NCBI GenBank assembly: GCA_948469375.1
Contig: CAOKLO010000009.1
Span: 1 to 64,000 of the forward strand
Reading direction: 5' to 3'
Length of the DNA: 64,000 bases
From: an uncultured bacterium
GTDB taxonomy: Bacteria; Bacillota; Clostridia; Oscillospirales; Oscillospiraceae
Part shown: one piece after another, positions 20,714 through 28,629 of the stretch
Position numbering within the stretch: the stretch's first letter is position 1
Layout: every line of letters begins with the position of its first letter
Made by a program: the position numbers and the translations under genes
The notes under the pieces: model-generated
The model's database searches: none
Told to the model about the DNA's origin: nothing
The model's input: only the letters and a program-made list of their open reading frames with translations

Positions 20714-21405
20714 TCGACATAAACACACTGACAACGCAAACCCTTGCAGCATTATTTGACCACACGCTACTTCGGCCTAACGCAACGCATGAGCAACTTG
20801 CTCAACTTTGTACCCAAGCCATTCAGTATGGCTTTAAAATGGTAGCAATCAACTCTGCTCCCGTGGCCTTTTGCCGGGAATGTTTGAATGGGAGCCCTGT
20901 TCATGTAGGCGCAGCTATCAGTTTTCCACTGGGACAGACTACTACTGCGATCAAACTGGCTGAGACGGAACGTGCTATCCATGACGGTGCAGATGAAATT
21001 GATTATGTGATCAACCTTACCCAGGTAAAACAACACAACTGGAAGGCTGTGGAATTAGAAATGTCACAGCTCACACAGCTCTGTCGATTAAATGGTGTTG
21101 TCCTTAAGGCGATTTTTGAAAACTGTTATCTATCGAAGGACGAAATCTGCACACTTTCAGAAATTTCTAAAATGGTGTGTCCGAATTTTATCAAAACTTC
21201 CACTGGGTTTGGGCCTTCTGGGGCAGACGCGGAGGATGTCCGGCTGATGAAAACAATCGTGGGAGATTCAGTTTCAGTCAAGGCAGCGGGGGGAATCCGC
21301 AGTTGGGCGGAATGCCAGACAATGCTGGAGGCCGGTGCTGAGCGTATCGGAACTTCTAATAGTATAAAAATATTGGAAGAATTTTGCACATGGAGGAAAG
21401 AATGA
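20710..21405 (+). CDS. deoC: Deoxyribose-phosphate aldolase
   Basis: 231 residues. A class I aldolase that splits 2-deoxyribose-5-phosphate into glyceraldehyde-3-phosphate and acetaldehyde. Family marks are LFDHTLLRPNAT, DEIDYVINL and KTSTGFG, which holds the Schiff-base Lys, followed by VSVKAAGGIRSW. The ATG overlaps the stop of the fusion gene (ATGA), and its own stop overlaps the next ATG, so the three are coupled. A deoC in a disaccharide operon is unusual; the enzyme may supply acetaldehyde or act on another aldehyde here, which I cannot decide. Confidence 0.92.
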   Translation: MIDINTLTTQTLAALFDHTLLRPNATHEQLAQLCTQAIQYGFKMVAINSAPVAFCRECLNGSPVHVGAAISFPLGQTTTAIKLAETERAIHDGADEIDYVINLTQVKQHNWKAVELEMSQLTQLCRLNGVVLKAIFENCYLSKDEICTLSEISKMVCPNFIKTSTGFGPSGADAEDVRLMKTIVGDSVSVKAAGGIRSWAECQTMLEAGAERIGTSNSIKILEEFCTWRKE

Positions 21406-22238
21406 TGACGTTTGAAACCATGATTACGTTAAACAATGGGGTTCAAATCCCACAGCTTGGTTATGGCACTGCCCTCATCAGCGAAAACCAGAAGGAAACA
21501 GTACAATCTGTGCTAAATGCCTTGGAACTTGGATATCGGCATCTGGATACAGCTTCTGTATATTATAATGAAACAGCTGTGGGAGAAGCCATCCGTCAGT
21601 CCGGAATACCGCGCGATAAGCTGTTTGTCACTACCAAATTGTGGACAACAGATATGCGTATGGGGCGTGAATATGACGCATTCCAGGAAAGTCTGTCCCG
21701 GCTGGGACTGGACTATGTGGATCTTTATCTCATCCATTGGCCAGTCCGGGGTCGGTATCAGCAGAGTTGGGAGGTTTTGGAGCGCATCCGCGAGGAGGGA
21801 CTGGCCAGATCTATTGGCGTAAGCAATTTCAATCCACACCACATAGACGACATTATTTCCATGGGGGGGACGGTACCAGCTATTAACCAGTATCAAATGC
21901 ATCCACAGATGTCCTGCCCAGAGCTGAGAGCATATTGCCAGTCGCGTGGCACAGTTCTGGAGGCTTGCCAGCCACTGGGGCAAGGGCTGTATGTCTATGA
22001 TCCGATATTAAGCAGGATTGGACGGAAATATGGGAAAAGCGCTGTGCAAGTGGTGCTGCGCTGGGAATTGCAACACGGTGTGGTGACGATTCCAAAAGGT
22101 ACGCAGGTTGGGCATATAAGAGAGAATTGCAATCTGTTTGACTTTGAGCTAAACGCAGAGGATATGTCCGAAATTGATAGCATGAATATCAACCGTAGCA
22201 TCACCCCTGACGCTGATCCAGAGACTTTCACATTTTAA
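21402..22238 (+). CDS. Aldo/keto reductase
   Basis: 278 residues, NADPH-dependent carbonyl reductase of the short AKR type. Catalytic residues are visible: Asp and Tyr in HLDTASVYYNE, Lys in LFVTTKLW, His in YLIHWP. NADPH contacts are VTIPKGTQ and the C-terminal region. The ATG is the one overlapping the deoC stop, after GGAGGAAAG. Being coupled to deoC it could reduce the aldehyde product, or a sugar; that is inference. Confidence 0.9.
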   Translation: MMTFETMITLNNGVQIPQLGYGTALISENQKETVQSVLNALELGYRHLDTASVYYNETAVGEAIRQSGIPRDKLFVTTKLWTTDMRMGREYDAFQESLSRLGLDYVDLYLIHWPVRGRYQQSWEVLERIREEGLARSIGVSNFNPHHIDDIISMGGTVPAINQYQMHPQMSCPELRAYCQSRGTVLEACQPLGQGLYVYDPILSRIGRKYGKSAVQVVLRWELQHGVVTIPKGTQVGHIRENCNLFDFELNAEDMSEIDSMNINRSITPDADPETFTF

Positions 22239-22239
22239 G

Positions 22240-22428
22240 CAGATTGAACTCCAAAGCTCTGTGGAATCAGCTGGCCACTTAGAAGGCATTGCGAAAAACA
22301 TCGTGGGTGCATTTCCGTTTTATGTGTTGGGGTTTCTGCTACTAGCTGTAGTAAACACCGTTGTCAACTTTGGAACAATTTCACTGGGCGGCATGAATTT
22401 TACCAGTATTATAATAGGGTGTGAATAG
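22240..22428 (+). pseudogene. Remnant of a membrane protein C-terminus (YeiH/PSE-like)
   Basis: An open 63-codon stretch without a start codon directly follows the aldo/keto reductase stop. It reads like the last transmembrane segment of a YeiH-type putative anion exporter (NIVGAFPFYVLGFLLLAVVNTV) with a short tail. The rest of the gene is absent. The family assignment is weak; that it is a gene fragment is more likely than not. Confidence 0.4.
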
Positions 22429-22575
22429 CAGCAATTAAGTAAACGGCTTGGTATAGTCGTGCAGAGTTTATCCGTAAATTAGCGAAAGCGGAAAAAGAAC
22501 TGCCGTTTGCGCACATGGACAATTTTCAAAGAAGCCCTAATATTCAAAGCAGTAAAAATGATGGCTTGACCAAAC

Positions 22576-23319
22576 TTGACCGTTTTATTGAAAGTAGGGA
22601 GGATACCCAAAATAAATCGAAACATTTTGCTTATATTGTCTCCTAAAGAACAGCCAGTTGTTCTATGTACAGCTCTGAAAAAACATGGATTTTTTACCAG
22701 TATTGCCACAAGCGTGTATACTGCTTTTGAATACTTGTTATCACACTCATACGCTTTTCTTCTATTGGATTTTGACTTGAATAGGGCGTTTCCTTTTCTG
22801 GAGAAAACAATGGCTGCTTTTTTGGATCCTCCTCCTTACATTTTGGCGGCAGATCGCTACTCGTGTAGCTTGGCACGAACTGAGATATTAGACCTTGGCG
22901 TTGATATTTGCATCGAAAAACCCCTTGACGCTGAGGAAGTTTGCGCCGTAATCAGCGCGGTTTTGCGCAGAGCAAACCGATTAGCTCACCCAAGGCCACT
23001 CCATTCCGCTAAACAAATTGAGCGCGGAACATTGAATATCGACTCGATGCGTCGAAGCGTCAGCATAGATGGCCAGCCCGTGACACTAACAGCAAAAGAA
23101 TTTGACATTCTTCACTTGTTGTCCAGCCATCCAGATATCGTGTTCAGCAAGGCTCAGATCTATGAGCGGGTGTGGAATGAGGAATACTTATATGCTTCAC
23201 CGACAAGCGTCTCTGATTTGATTTCTTCCATCCGCAAAAAGCTGGGGCTCACTCCAAAGGATGGACGATACATTCAAACCGTGTTCGGCACAGGCTACCG
23301 TTTTGTCAGTCCTGAGTAA
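22576..23319 (+). CDS. OmpR-family response regulator, receiver domain degenerate, start anomalous
   Basis: About 235-247 residues. The receiver-like N-terminal half has YAFLLLDFDLN at the phospho-acceptor position and IEKPLDAEEV with the conserved Lys, but the acidic pocket at the start (normally DD/ED) is missing: it reads LLILSPKEQ. The C-terminal winged helix is well kept (LTAKEFDILHLLSSHPDIVFSKAQIYERVW, YIQTVFGTGYRF). The only standard start codons in frame are TTGs at 22576 and 22588, neither with a ribosome site. A good site, GGGAGG at 22597-22602, instead points to ATA at 22612, where alignment to relatives would place the first Met (NRNILLILS). The gene may be weakly translated or decayed. 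Confidence 0.75.
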   Translation: MTVLLKVGRIPKINRNILLILSPKEQPVVLCTALKKHGFFTSIATSVYTAFEYLLSHSYAFLLLDFDLNRAFPFLEKTMAAFLDPPPYILAADRYSCSLARTEILDLGVDICIEKPLDAEEVCAVISAVLRRANRLAHPRPLHSAKQIERGTLNIDSMRRSVSIDGQPVTLTAKEFDILHLLSSHPDIVFSKAQIYERVWNEEYLYASPTSVSDLISSIRKKLGLTPKDGRYIQTVFGTGYRFVSPE

Positions 23320-23349
23320 CCGGGTTCTCTATTCCCCTAAAAGAATACT

Positions 23350-23394
23350 AAAAGCACAGGATAGTGGAGATAGTTTTCACTATCCTGTGCTTTT
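23350..23394 (+). terminator. Rho-independent terminator after the response regulator
   Basis: A perfect 17-bp stem (AAAAGCACAGGATAGTG and its complement) with an 11-nt loop, ending in TTTT. It also carries an A-run on the other side, so it may work both ways. Confidence 0.88.
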
Positions 23395-23678
23395 CCTTGT
23401 TTTTATGTCGATTTATGTCGAGCTATCCTTTGAATGTACTTATATAATCCCTATAGAATCCTTAAACTGTTTGGTATGGTAACAACAGGAAGACCCTTTA
23501 GTTTGGTGTGTCATTGGAAGGGGGTATTTCTATGCACCAAATTACGATCATCAGGGTTCAAACGGCGTATACGTGTAAAGGGCGGCCTCCCCCATACGCA
23601 GACAGTGAACCAAGCAGACCCACTTTAACTGTTCTGCAAATTCAGGTTTTAAATCAGACTGTACGGAGGCTCTATATC

Positions 23679-24182
23679 ATGTTCGCTACGCGGGAAGATG
23701 TTGAAAACCTGCTGAAAAATTATCCGGAGTGGAAAAAGAAAATCACGCTGTTGGAATTTGAGCGCAGCAACCCTTCACAGGCAACGGAGTATGAGGTGCT
23801 GGGCGGATTGGCGCTGGCCCGCCCGTTGATCGCGGGAGGCGGAATGCCCGGTCACATTTCAGACAAAACGATGCAGATCGCGCTGAATTTCCGGGAAAAG
23901 ACGGAGCGCATGAACCGTGACACCATGCTGGACATCGACCAGGAGCTGGAGATATTGCAGACCCGCATTGAGAAACTGGATTTCTATGTCTCCCAGTTGG
24001 AGGACAGGCAGGCGGAGGTCATCCGGGGGCACTATTTCGAGGGAAAGTCCTGGTCCGATCTGCAACAAGAGCTTCATATCTCATCCAGAACCCTTTCCAA
24101 CCGCCGGAATGCCGGCCTTGACGCCTTGATTGTCATGGGCAAGTATCTGGAGAAAGTGATAAGGGGCCCTGTTCTTATTTGA
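23679..24182 (+). CDS. Small sigma-70 region-4-like DNA-binding protein
   Basis: 167 residues. The N-terminal half is helical and charged (REDVENLLKNYPEWKKKITLLEFE), with a DQELEILQTRIEKLDFYVSQL coiled segment. The C-terminal half has a sigma region-4-like helix-turn-helix (GKSWSDLQQELHISSRTLSNRRNAGLDAL). Proteins of this plan occur in phages and mobile elements as late-gene or transfer activators. The start is ATG 23679, with GGAGG 9 nt before it. The frame is open further upstream to another ATG at 23532, which also has a ribosome site (GAAGGGGG), so a 49-residue longer form is possible. Confidence 0.75.
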   Translation: MFATREDVENLLKNYPEWKKKITLLEFERSNPSQATEYEVLGGLALARPLIAGGGMPGHISDKTMQIALNFREKTERMNRDTMLDIDQELEILQTRIEKLDFYVSQLEDRQAEVIRGHYFEGKSWSDLQQELHISSRTLSNRRNAGLDALIVMGKYLEKVIRGPVLI

Positions 24183-24236
24183 CATCTGCGGACGGCACAA
24201 AAAACCGCAGTCTGGCACTGAACCCCGCACCAATCA

Positions 24237-24498
24237 AAACCACCCGTTGAACGGGTGGTTTGAACAGGCCCTGTAAGGGTCTAACTCTTGTGGTCGCCCC
24301 CTAAAGGGGGCACTGAAAAAGGACTTCAATCACACTTTTTGCACCGCAAGTCCCCTATTCGGGGACTAAATGCCCTGCAGCCCCAGCTTCTTACCGTACT
24401 CTTTGTTTTTCATTTTTCAGGGAGCCGCCATGTTTTAGGCATGGCGGCTCCCTGGCTTATGCTAAAGCTTTTTTACCCACCCCCAGTTGAACTGGGGG
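24237..24498. repeat. Cluster of perfect hairpins, possible IS200/IS605-type remnant
   Basis: Five strong palindromes lie in 260 bp: 24237-24261 (12-bp stem, one-base loop), 24295-24311, 24349-24367, 24420-24452 (13-bp stem) and 24480-24498. No gene is present. The first and last have the tight GTTGAAC-type tip seen at IS200/IS605-family ends, so a non-coding, MITE-like derivative is the best guess. Alternatively this is a structured RNA or a terminator array. Confidence 0.45.
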
Positions 24499-24525
24499 TT
24501 TTGTTTAGCTAAAGCACCAATATAA

Positions 24526-24555
24526 AAAGGGCGTGGCAAAAAAGCCACGCCCTTT
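24526..24555. terminator. Palindrome abutting the right IS1182-type end
   Basis: A perfect 12-bp stem (AAAGGGCGTGGC and its complement) with an A6 loop. It touches the 66-bp repeat at 24556. A different palindrome occupies the same place beside the left copy. Confidence 0.65.
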
Positions 24556-24812
24556 CAGCTTGTCGAAAAAGTCTGCCAGGAGGCAGACTTTTTCTCGTAA
24601 AGATGATAAAATAGAGAATAAGGGGTGAGGGAAATGTTGGAGCGAGGAAAGAACGAGCGTGGGGTCATAGAAATGGTGGATACAGAAAGTCTGGTGCCGG
24701 CGGAGCATCTACTGCGGCAGGTGGATGCGGCGGTGGATTTTGAGCGGCTGTATGAAATTGTGGAGCCGCTGTACAGCGAGGATGAAGGGCGGCGGAGCAT
24801 CGATCCAGTGGT
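24556..24812 (+). mobile_element. Truncated IS1182-family element
   Basis: Begins with the 66-bp sequence shared with 6236-6301 (including an internal hairpin that may block read-through), followed by the first ~60 codons of the transposase. The element then breaks off near 24812. Only the left end is present, so it cannot move by itself. Confidence 0.8.
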
Positions 24813-24825
24813 GCAACTGTGTTGA
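24634..24825 (+). pseudogene. IS1182-family transposase, N-terminal fragment
   Basis: Residues MLERGKNERG, MVDTESLVPAEHLLRQVDAAVD and RRSIDPVV match the start of IS1182-family DDE transposases. The expected continuation (a hydrophobic LFKMxxIQ stretch) is replaced by QLC and a stop. The catalytic domain is wholly missing. ATG 24634 follows a GGGGTGAGGG ribosome site. Confidence 0.85.
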
Positions 24826-24869
24826 TTGTTATGGAAAATAATCTTTTTCGATACTATAGGTAGAAAAGG

Positions 24870-24906
24870 AAATCGACCCCACAAAAAATGTGTGGGGTCG
24901 ATTTTT
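24870..24906. terminator. Rho-independent terminator
   Basis: A 14-bp stem (AAATCGACCCCACA and its complement) with T- and A-runs on both flanks. It lies just after the stop of the minus-strand XRE gene and also faces the IS remnant. Confidence 0.9.
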
Positions 24907-24917
24907 ACGTCTGCGGT

Positions 24918-25160
24918 TTAACTGATCTCCTGCTCCAGTGCGTCAAACTCTGGCGTAGAGAAGAACTCTCCCAGCGTGATTTCAAAGCCATCGCATAATT
25001 TCTTGATCGTAACGGTTCCGGGATTCTGACTCTCGCCGTTCAAAATACTTTTGATCGTTGCTTGGGGCACCGCAGAGATATTGCTCAGGCCATTAGGCGT
25101 GATGCCGCGCTCCTTGCACAGCGCCAGAATGCGGGCGGCTATCGCCTCACGAGTATTCAT
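24918..25160 (-). CDS. XRE-family repressor
   Basis: 80 residues, essentially one Cro/C1-type helix-turn-helix (ILALCKERGITPNGLSNISAVPQATIKSILNGESQNPGTVTIKKLCDGF) with a short acidic tail. The start is ATG 25160, 8 nt after AGGAGG; the TTG at 25166 lies inside the spacer. It is divergent from the 25286 gene, with three copies of a palindrome between them, so it probably represses both itself and that gene. Confidence 0.88.
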   Translation of the reverse strand: MNTREAIAARILALCKERGITPNGLSNISAVPQATIKSILNGESQNPGTVTIKKLCDGFEITLGEFFSTPEFDALEQEIS

Positions 25161-25177
25161 AGGCAAACCCTCCTAAA

Positions 25178-25270
25178 AGTGATTTGTCACTATGATAAAA
25201 TATTTGGGCTTTCCGTATTAGTGAACCTTCACTAACATTTAGATATATGGTATAGTGATTTATCACTATA
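25178..25270. promoter_or_regulatory. Three palindromic operators in a divergent promoter
   Basis: AGTGA-N4-TCACT occurs at 25178-25191, 25220-25233 and 25254-25267; the last extends to a 20-bp palindrome. For the plus-strand gene, TTCACT (25228-25233), a 17-bp spacer and TATAGT (25251-25256) form a promoter whose -35 and -10 are covered by the second and third sites. The first site lies just upstream of the XRE start. Confidence 0.8.
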
Positions 25271-25285
25271 CCTGGAGGGAAGCAA

Positions 25286-26128
25286 ATGAATAAAGAGACG
25301 CTTGACCTGCTGGCTCACGAACTGGGTGAGATATACCACTGGGAGGAGGAATGCCCCGGCGTGTATTACTTGAGCATCCTAACCACCATTGAGGAGGGAG
25401 GGGAGTATTATGCCGTATTGGAGGGCGCGCCCATTACCCAGGAGGCCCGCGCCATAGGCCGCAGGCTGAAGGATGTCCCAGTTCTGCTCTACCCCTTGGA
25501 AGCGGAGGATGGTGCCTGGACGGTGGTGGAGTACGAGATCCTGCGATATCAAACGGCACGCGGCCTCCCTATGCCCGAGGGCAAATCCCTGCGCGAGGCC
25601 GCGCTGTATGGGGCGGAGCTGCGCCCGGACTATTTTGGGGCATACCCTGTACCATTCCTCACCCCTTGGGGACATACCCTCCGCCACCGTCCGCTGGATA
25701 ACGGGATCTACTGGATAGAGACAGAGCAGTGCGTGGAGGTGCTGGCGGTGTGCTATCCAATCTGGGATGGGGATCTGTCGGAAGGGCTGTGGGAGGTAGG
25801 CCGAAAATTGGATGCCGAAGGCGAGATGGGGTACAGATACTTTTTGAAGGAAACTGCCTGCGTAGCCATCTGGGAGCTTCTGAGACTCCGCCCGGCCTTA
25901 CTTACCACCGGCCTGATCCGGAAGACCGAGCTGATGAACGCAATTTGGGAGCACCAGCCGGGGTACGCTCTGGGCTATAATGCCCAAGAGCAGGCCGGAT
26001 TGAACGACGCCCTTGGCCTGCTCCTGTATGCGCTGGGGGTGGAGGACAGGGAGCTGGAAAGCTCTCCGGAGCATATGATCACGCTGACAGAAGAGGCGGG
26101 GACAGAATTTATCGGCTTCTGGAGGTGA
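25286..26128 (+). CDS. Hypothetical protein, 280 aa
   Basis: I do not recognise this family. The protein is soluble, acidic and without a signal peptide. Notable stretches are HELGEIYHWEEECPGVYYLSI, AVCYPIWDGDLSE and a C-terminal AGLNDALGLLLYALGVEDRE. The ribosome site CTGGAGGG precedes the ATG. It is divergent from the XRE repressor and appears to be its target, an arrangement common for accessory or phage-derived genes. Confidence 0.7.
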   Translation: MNKETLDLLAHELGEIYHWEEECPGVYYLSILTTIEEGGEYYAVLEGAPITQEARAIGRRLKDVPVLLYPLEAEDGAWTVVEYEILRYQTARGLPMPEGKSLREAALYGAELRPDYFGAYPVPFLTPWGHTLRHRPLDNGIYWIETEQCVEVLAVCYPIWDGDLSEGLWEVGRKLDAEGEMGYRYFLKETACVAIWELLRLRPALLTTGLIRKTELMNAIWEHQPGYALGYNAQEQAGLNDALGLLLYALGVEDRELESSPEHMITLTEEAGTEFIGFWR

Positions 26129-26134
26129 CCGGGG

Positions 26135-26433
26135 ATGGAAGTAAAGGATATCGTTTCCCATGGTGTGCCTGTGAGCCAGTACCATATCCGCTCCAAAGAC
26201 ATTGCTGCGGCTCTGGACCGCCATGCGGTCAGTACATCACTTTGGAAACGGGGCCATTGAATCAGATGGTCAATTTTGAGGAGGTGTGCGCCTGCCTGAC
26301 CAACCAGATTCAGCCTTTTTTGAAGCCGTATTTTGGGAAGACCTTGTGTGTCTGTGGTCTTGGGAATCGTGACATTGCGGCGGATCGTTTGGGGCCGGAA
26401 ACTGCCAGGAGGTTTCGACCCCAGTTTCATTAG
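26135..26433 (+). pseudogene. gpr: Frameshifted fragment of germination protease gene (gpr)
   Basis: Two frames together match the N-terminal half of the spore germination protease GPR. The first frame (26135-~26215) gives VSHGVPVSQYHIRSKDIAAAL. The next frame (~26215-26433) gives PCGQYITLETGPL, then KTLCVCGLGNRDIAADRLGPET, the conserved GPR core. A frameshift separates them, and the rest of the ~300-residue protein is missing. The host is thus a spore former; whether an intact copy exists elsewhere cannot be seen. Confidence 0.72.
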
Positions 26434-26499
26434 CTTGAAATGATGAGCAGGGAAACCTTCAAAGCAATTCCCTAGGTCCACTATGGCTGAGCTTCGCAT

Positions 26500-26757
26500 T
26501 TATTTGACCCGGTAGAGATTTGAAGACAGGCTTCCGTTTTCCCGCCAGCGGTGCGTTTTCTCTACCAGCCCCAGCTTCACCAACCCATCCAGTGCCCGCT
26601 TTACCGTCGAGCGGGACAGGCTCACCCCGGCGGCGATGGTGTTGATCCCCGGCCAGCAGGTACCATCCTTATTGGCGTGGTCTTTGAGGAAACGGTACAC
26701 CGCCTTTTCCCGGCCGTTCAGATCCCGATTGTCGTAGATATCATCGTAATAGGTCAA
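26500..26757 (-). CDS. Winged-helix protein at the element edge
   Basis: 85 residues. A helix-turn-helix of the HTH_36 kind: LNGREKAVYRFLKDHANKDGTCWPGINTIAAGVSLSRSTVKRALDGLVKLGLV, ending WRENGSLSSNLYRVK. Relatives start MTYYDD; here that is TTG 26757, preceded by GGGGGGTG overlapping the end of the traG gene. The ATG at 26793 would add 12 residues encoded inside traG. It is the last gene of the transfer operon and may regulate replication or transfer. Confidence 0.78.
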   Translation of the reverse strand: MTYYDDIYDNRDLNGREKAVYRFLKDHANKDGTCWPGINTIAAGVSLSRSTVKRALDGLVKLGLVEKTHRWRENGSLSSNLYRVK

Positions 26758-26761
26758 GGCA

Positions 26762-28618
26762 TCACCCCCCGGATGGGTCTGGCGGCGGCCCATCCTGCTT
26801 TTTCATAGAATCAGGGATGATTGCCAGCGGCTGGCCCTCCTGTTTCTCCTGCCAGTGGCATCTGTCATCCTTCTGCCCAGTCCGTCCCTCCCGCGGGGGA
26901 CGGACTTTTTCTTCCTCCGGGGGCGCTAATAAAAACCTGTTTTGGATTTCCTGCTCCAGTTCCTGCCGTCCAGCGTAATACACCTTCCGCTGGCCATGCT
27001 CCGGCGTCTGATAGGGTTCCCCGAAGGTGATGCCCCAGTCCAGGAACAGCCGCAGCCTGGTCCGCATGGGGTGGGACCCGGTTTTCATCACCACAAACTC
27101 CCCCTTGGGGATGGACTTCAGCTCATCCGGTGTCATCAGCGCCCGCTCCGCCATCTGGAGGGACTGGCTGTTCTCCCCTTTGCTCCGGCTGATGGAGCCG
27201 GACTGTACCGTGTAACTGCCCAAGGCCCGGGAGAGCACGTCGGCGGTCTGGCTGTTGGGGGCAAAGCCGCCAAAGATGGTCGTTTGGCAGTTGTCCTGAA
27301 TGATCTCCGAGCCCTCCTTGCCATAATTCTTCTCCAACTGTGCCAAGGACTGGATAATGGGCAGCATGGTGAGCTTCCGGGAACGCCCCGCGCTGAACAG
27401 GGACAGCACATCGAAGGGCGGCATGGTGCCGAACTCGTCGCAGAACAGCACCACCCGGTTCTTCAGCTTACCCCCGTTCTCATCCGCCACGGAGAATAGC
27501 TCCCGGCTCAGGTTCTGGATCATCAATCCCGCCATAAAGTTCTTGGTCTGGTCCTCCTCGGGCAGCACCAGGAAGATGGCGGACTTTTTGCTGGCAAAGC
27601 TCTCTGCGTCCAGAGGACTGTCAAAGCAGATGGTCTGCTCCAACTCCGTGTCGAGGAAGGCGTTCAGCCGGGACAGCACGGTGGACAGCACCGAGGCCAT
27701 GGCCTGCTCCGAGGTGTTCAGCGCCGCCCCGGCGAACCATCGGGCCTTGTGCTCGGGCGGGAGGCGGCTCATCAGCACCTGGAAACAGCTTTTCCCCTTG
27801 GTGCCGGAGGGCTCCAAGAGGTCCTGCACCAGCTTGAACACCGACACGATATGGCGGCGCTCCTGGAGCTGACCATCAATTTCTTTGGGCGGCAGGAACT
27901 CCGCCAGCAGGAGGATCACAGCGGTGAGCAAGCCCTCGGCGGAATCGTAAAAAAATGCGTTCTGGCCGTAGCTGCCGCTGTCCCCGTCCGGGTTGATGAT
28001 GGTCTTGGACAGGATCTTGGCATACTTCTCCGCCTTGGCCCGCGCCGCCAGATCATCGGGATGCTCCACCGCCTGGTCCATGTAGGCGTTGGCCAGGGTC
28101 AGGAAATTGAACCCGTCAGACCTGGTTGGGTTTCGCAAATCGATGATGGAGATCTGATAACCGTAGTATTTTTCTGCGATGGCTCCGTAGTTCCGGGCCA
28201 GATCCCCCTTGGTATCCAGGGCCAGAAAGCTCATCCCGCAGGCGCAGGCGTACTCCAGGTTGGGGTACAGAAAAAATGCCGTTTTGCCTACGCCCGCCGC
28301 GCCGATCATCAGGCAGTGGATGTCGTCGCTGTCAACCAGGGCGGTGATCTTGCCCTTCTTCCCCTGGGAGCCCAGCACCAGCCCCTGGACTTTAGGAAGG
28401 TCTTTGCCCTGCCGCCACTGGGCGGGGTGGAAGGGGACGCGGGCGAAGGTCTTGGCGATCTCCTTGGGTTCGGCCCAGCGGGCGGTGCCGTGCTGGCCGT
28501 CGCCCACGGGCTTGGACTTGATGCTGTCCAGCGACCCGTGGTTGGAGGCATAGGCGATGCCACCGATGAGCGCGAAACCCACGACGGCAAAAATAATGAG
28601 GATGAATTCTTGAGACAT
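26762..28618 (-). CDS. VirD4/TraG type IV coupling protein
   Basis: 618 residues. A membrane ATPase that brings the relaxase-DNA complex to the type IV secretion channel. One N-terminal membrane segment (residues ~5-25) is visible, then the TraG/VirD4 P-loop domain with Walker A GAAGVGKTAFF (~residue 108) and Walker B VVLFCDEFGTM (~395). Conserved DLRNP and GGFAPNSQTADVLSRALG follow. The C-terminal ~70 residues are polar and low in complexity. The ribosome site GAGAGG precedes the ATG. Confidence 0.93.
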   Translation of the reverse strand: MSQEFILIIFAVVGFALIGGIAYASNHGSLDSIKSKPVGDGQHGTARWAEPKEIAKTFARVPFHPAQWRQGKDLPKVQGLVLGSQGKKGKITALVDSDDIHCLMIGAAGVGKTAFFLYPNLEYACACGMSFLALDTKGDLARNYGAIAEKYYGYQISIIDLRNPTRSDGFNFLTLANAYMDQAVEHPDDLAARAKAEKYAKILSKTIINPDGDSGSYGQNAFFYDSAEGLLTAVILLLAEFLPPKEIDGQLQERRHIVSVFKLVQDLLEPSGTKGKSCFQVLMSRLPPEHKARWFAGAALNTSEQAMASVLSTVLSRLNAFLDTELEQTICFDSPLDAESFASKKSAIFLVLPEEDQTKNFMAGLMIQNLSRELFSVADENGGKLKNRVVLFCDEFGTMPPFDVLSLFSAGRSRKLTMLPIIQSLAQLEKNYGKEGSEIIQDNCQTTIFGGFAPNSQTADVLSRALGSYTVQSGSISRSKGENSQSLQMAERALMTPDELKSIPKGEFVVMKTGSHPMRTRLRLFLDWGITFGEPYQTPEHGQRKVYYAGRQELEQEIQNRFLLAPPEEEKVRPPREGRTGQKDDRCHWQEKQEGQPLAIIPDSMKKQDGPPPDPSGG

Positions 28619-28629
28619 GGCGGCACCTC

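Noticed and set aside
24237-24498. Possible CRISPR array
   Set aside because: The palindromes differ in sequence and spacing; there are no identical direct repeats and no cas genes.
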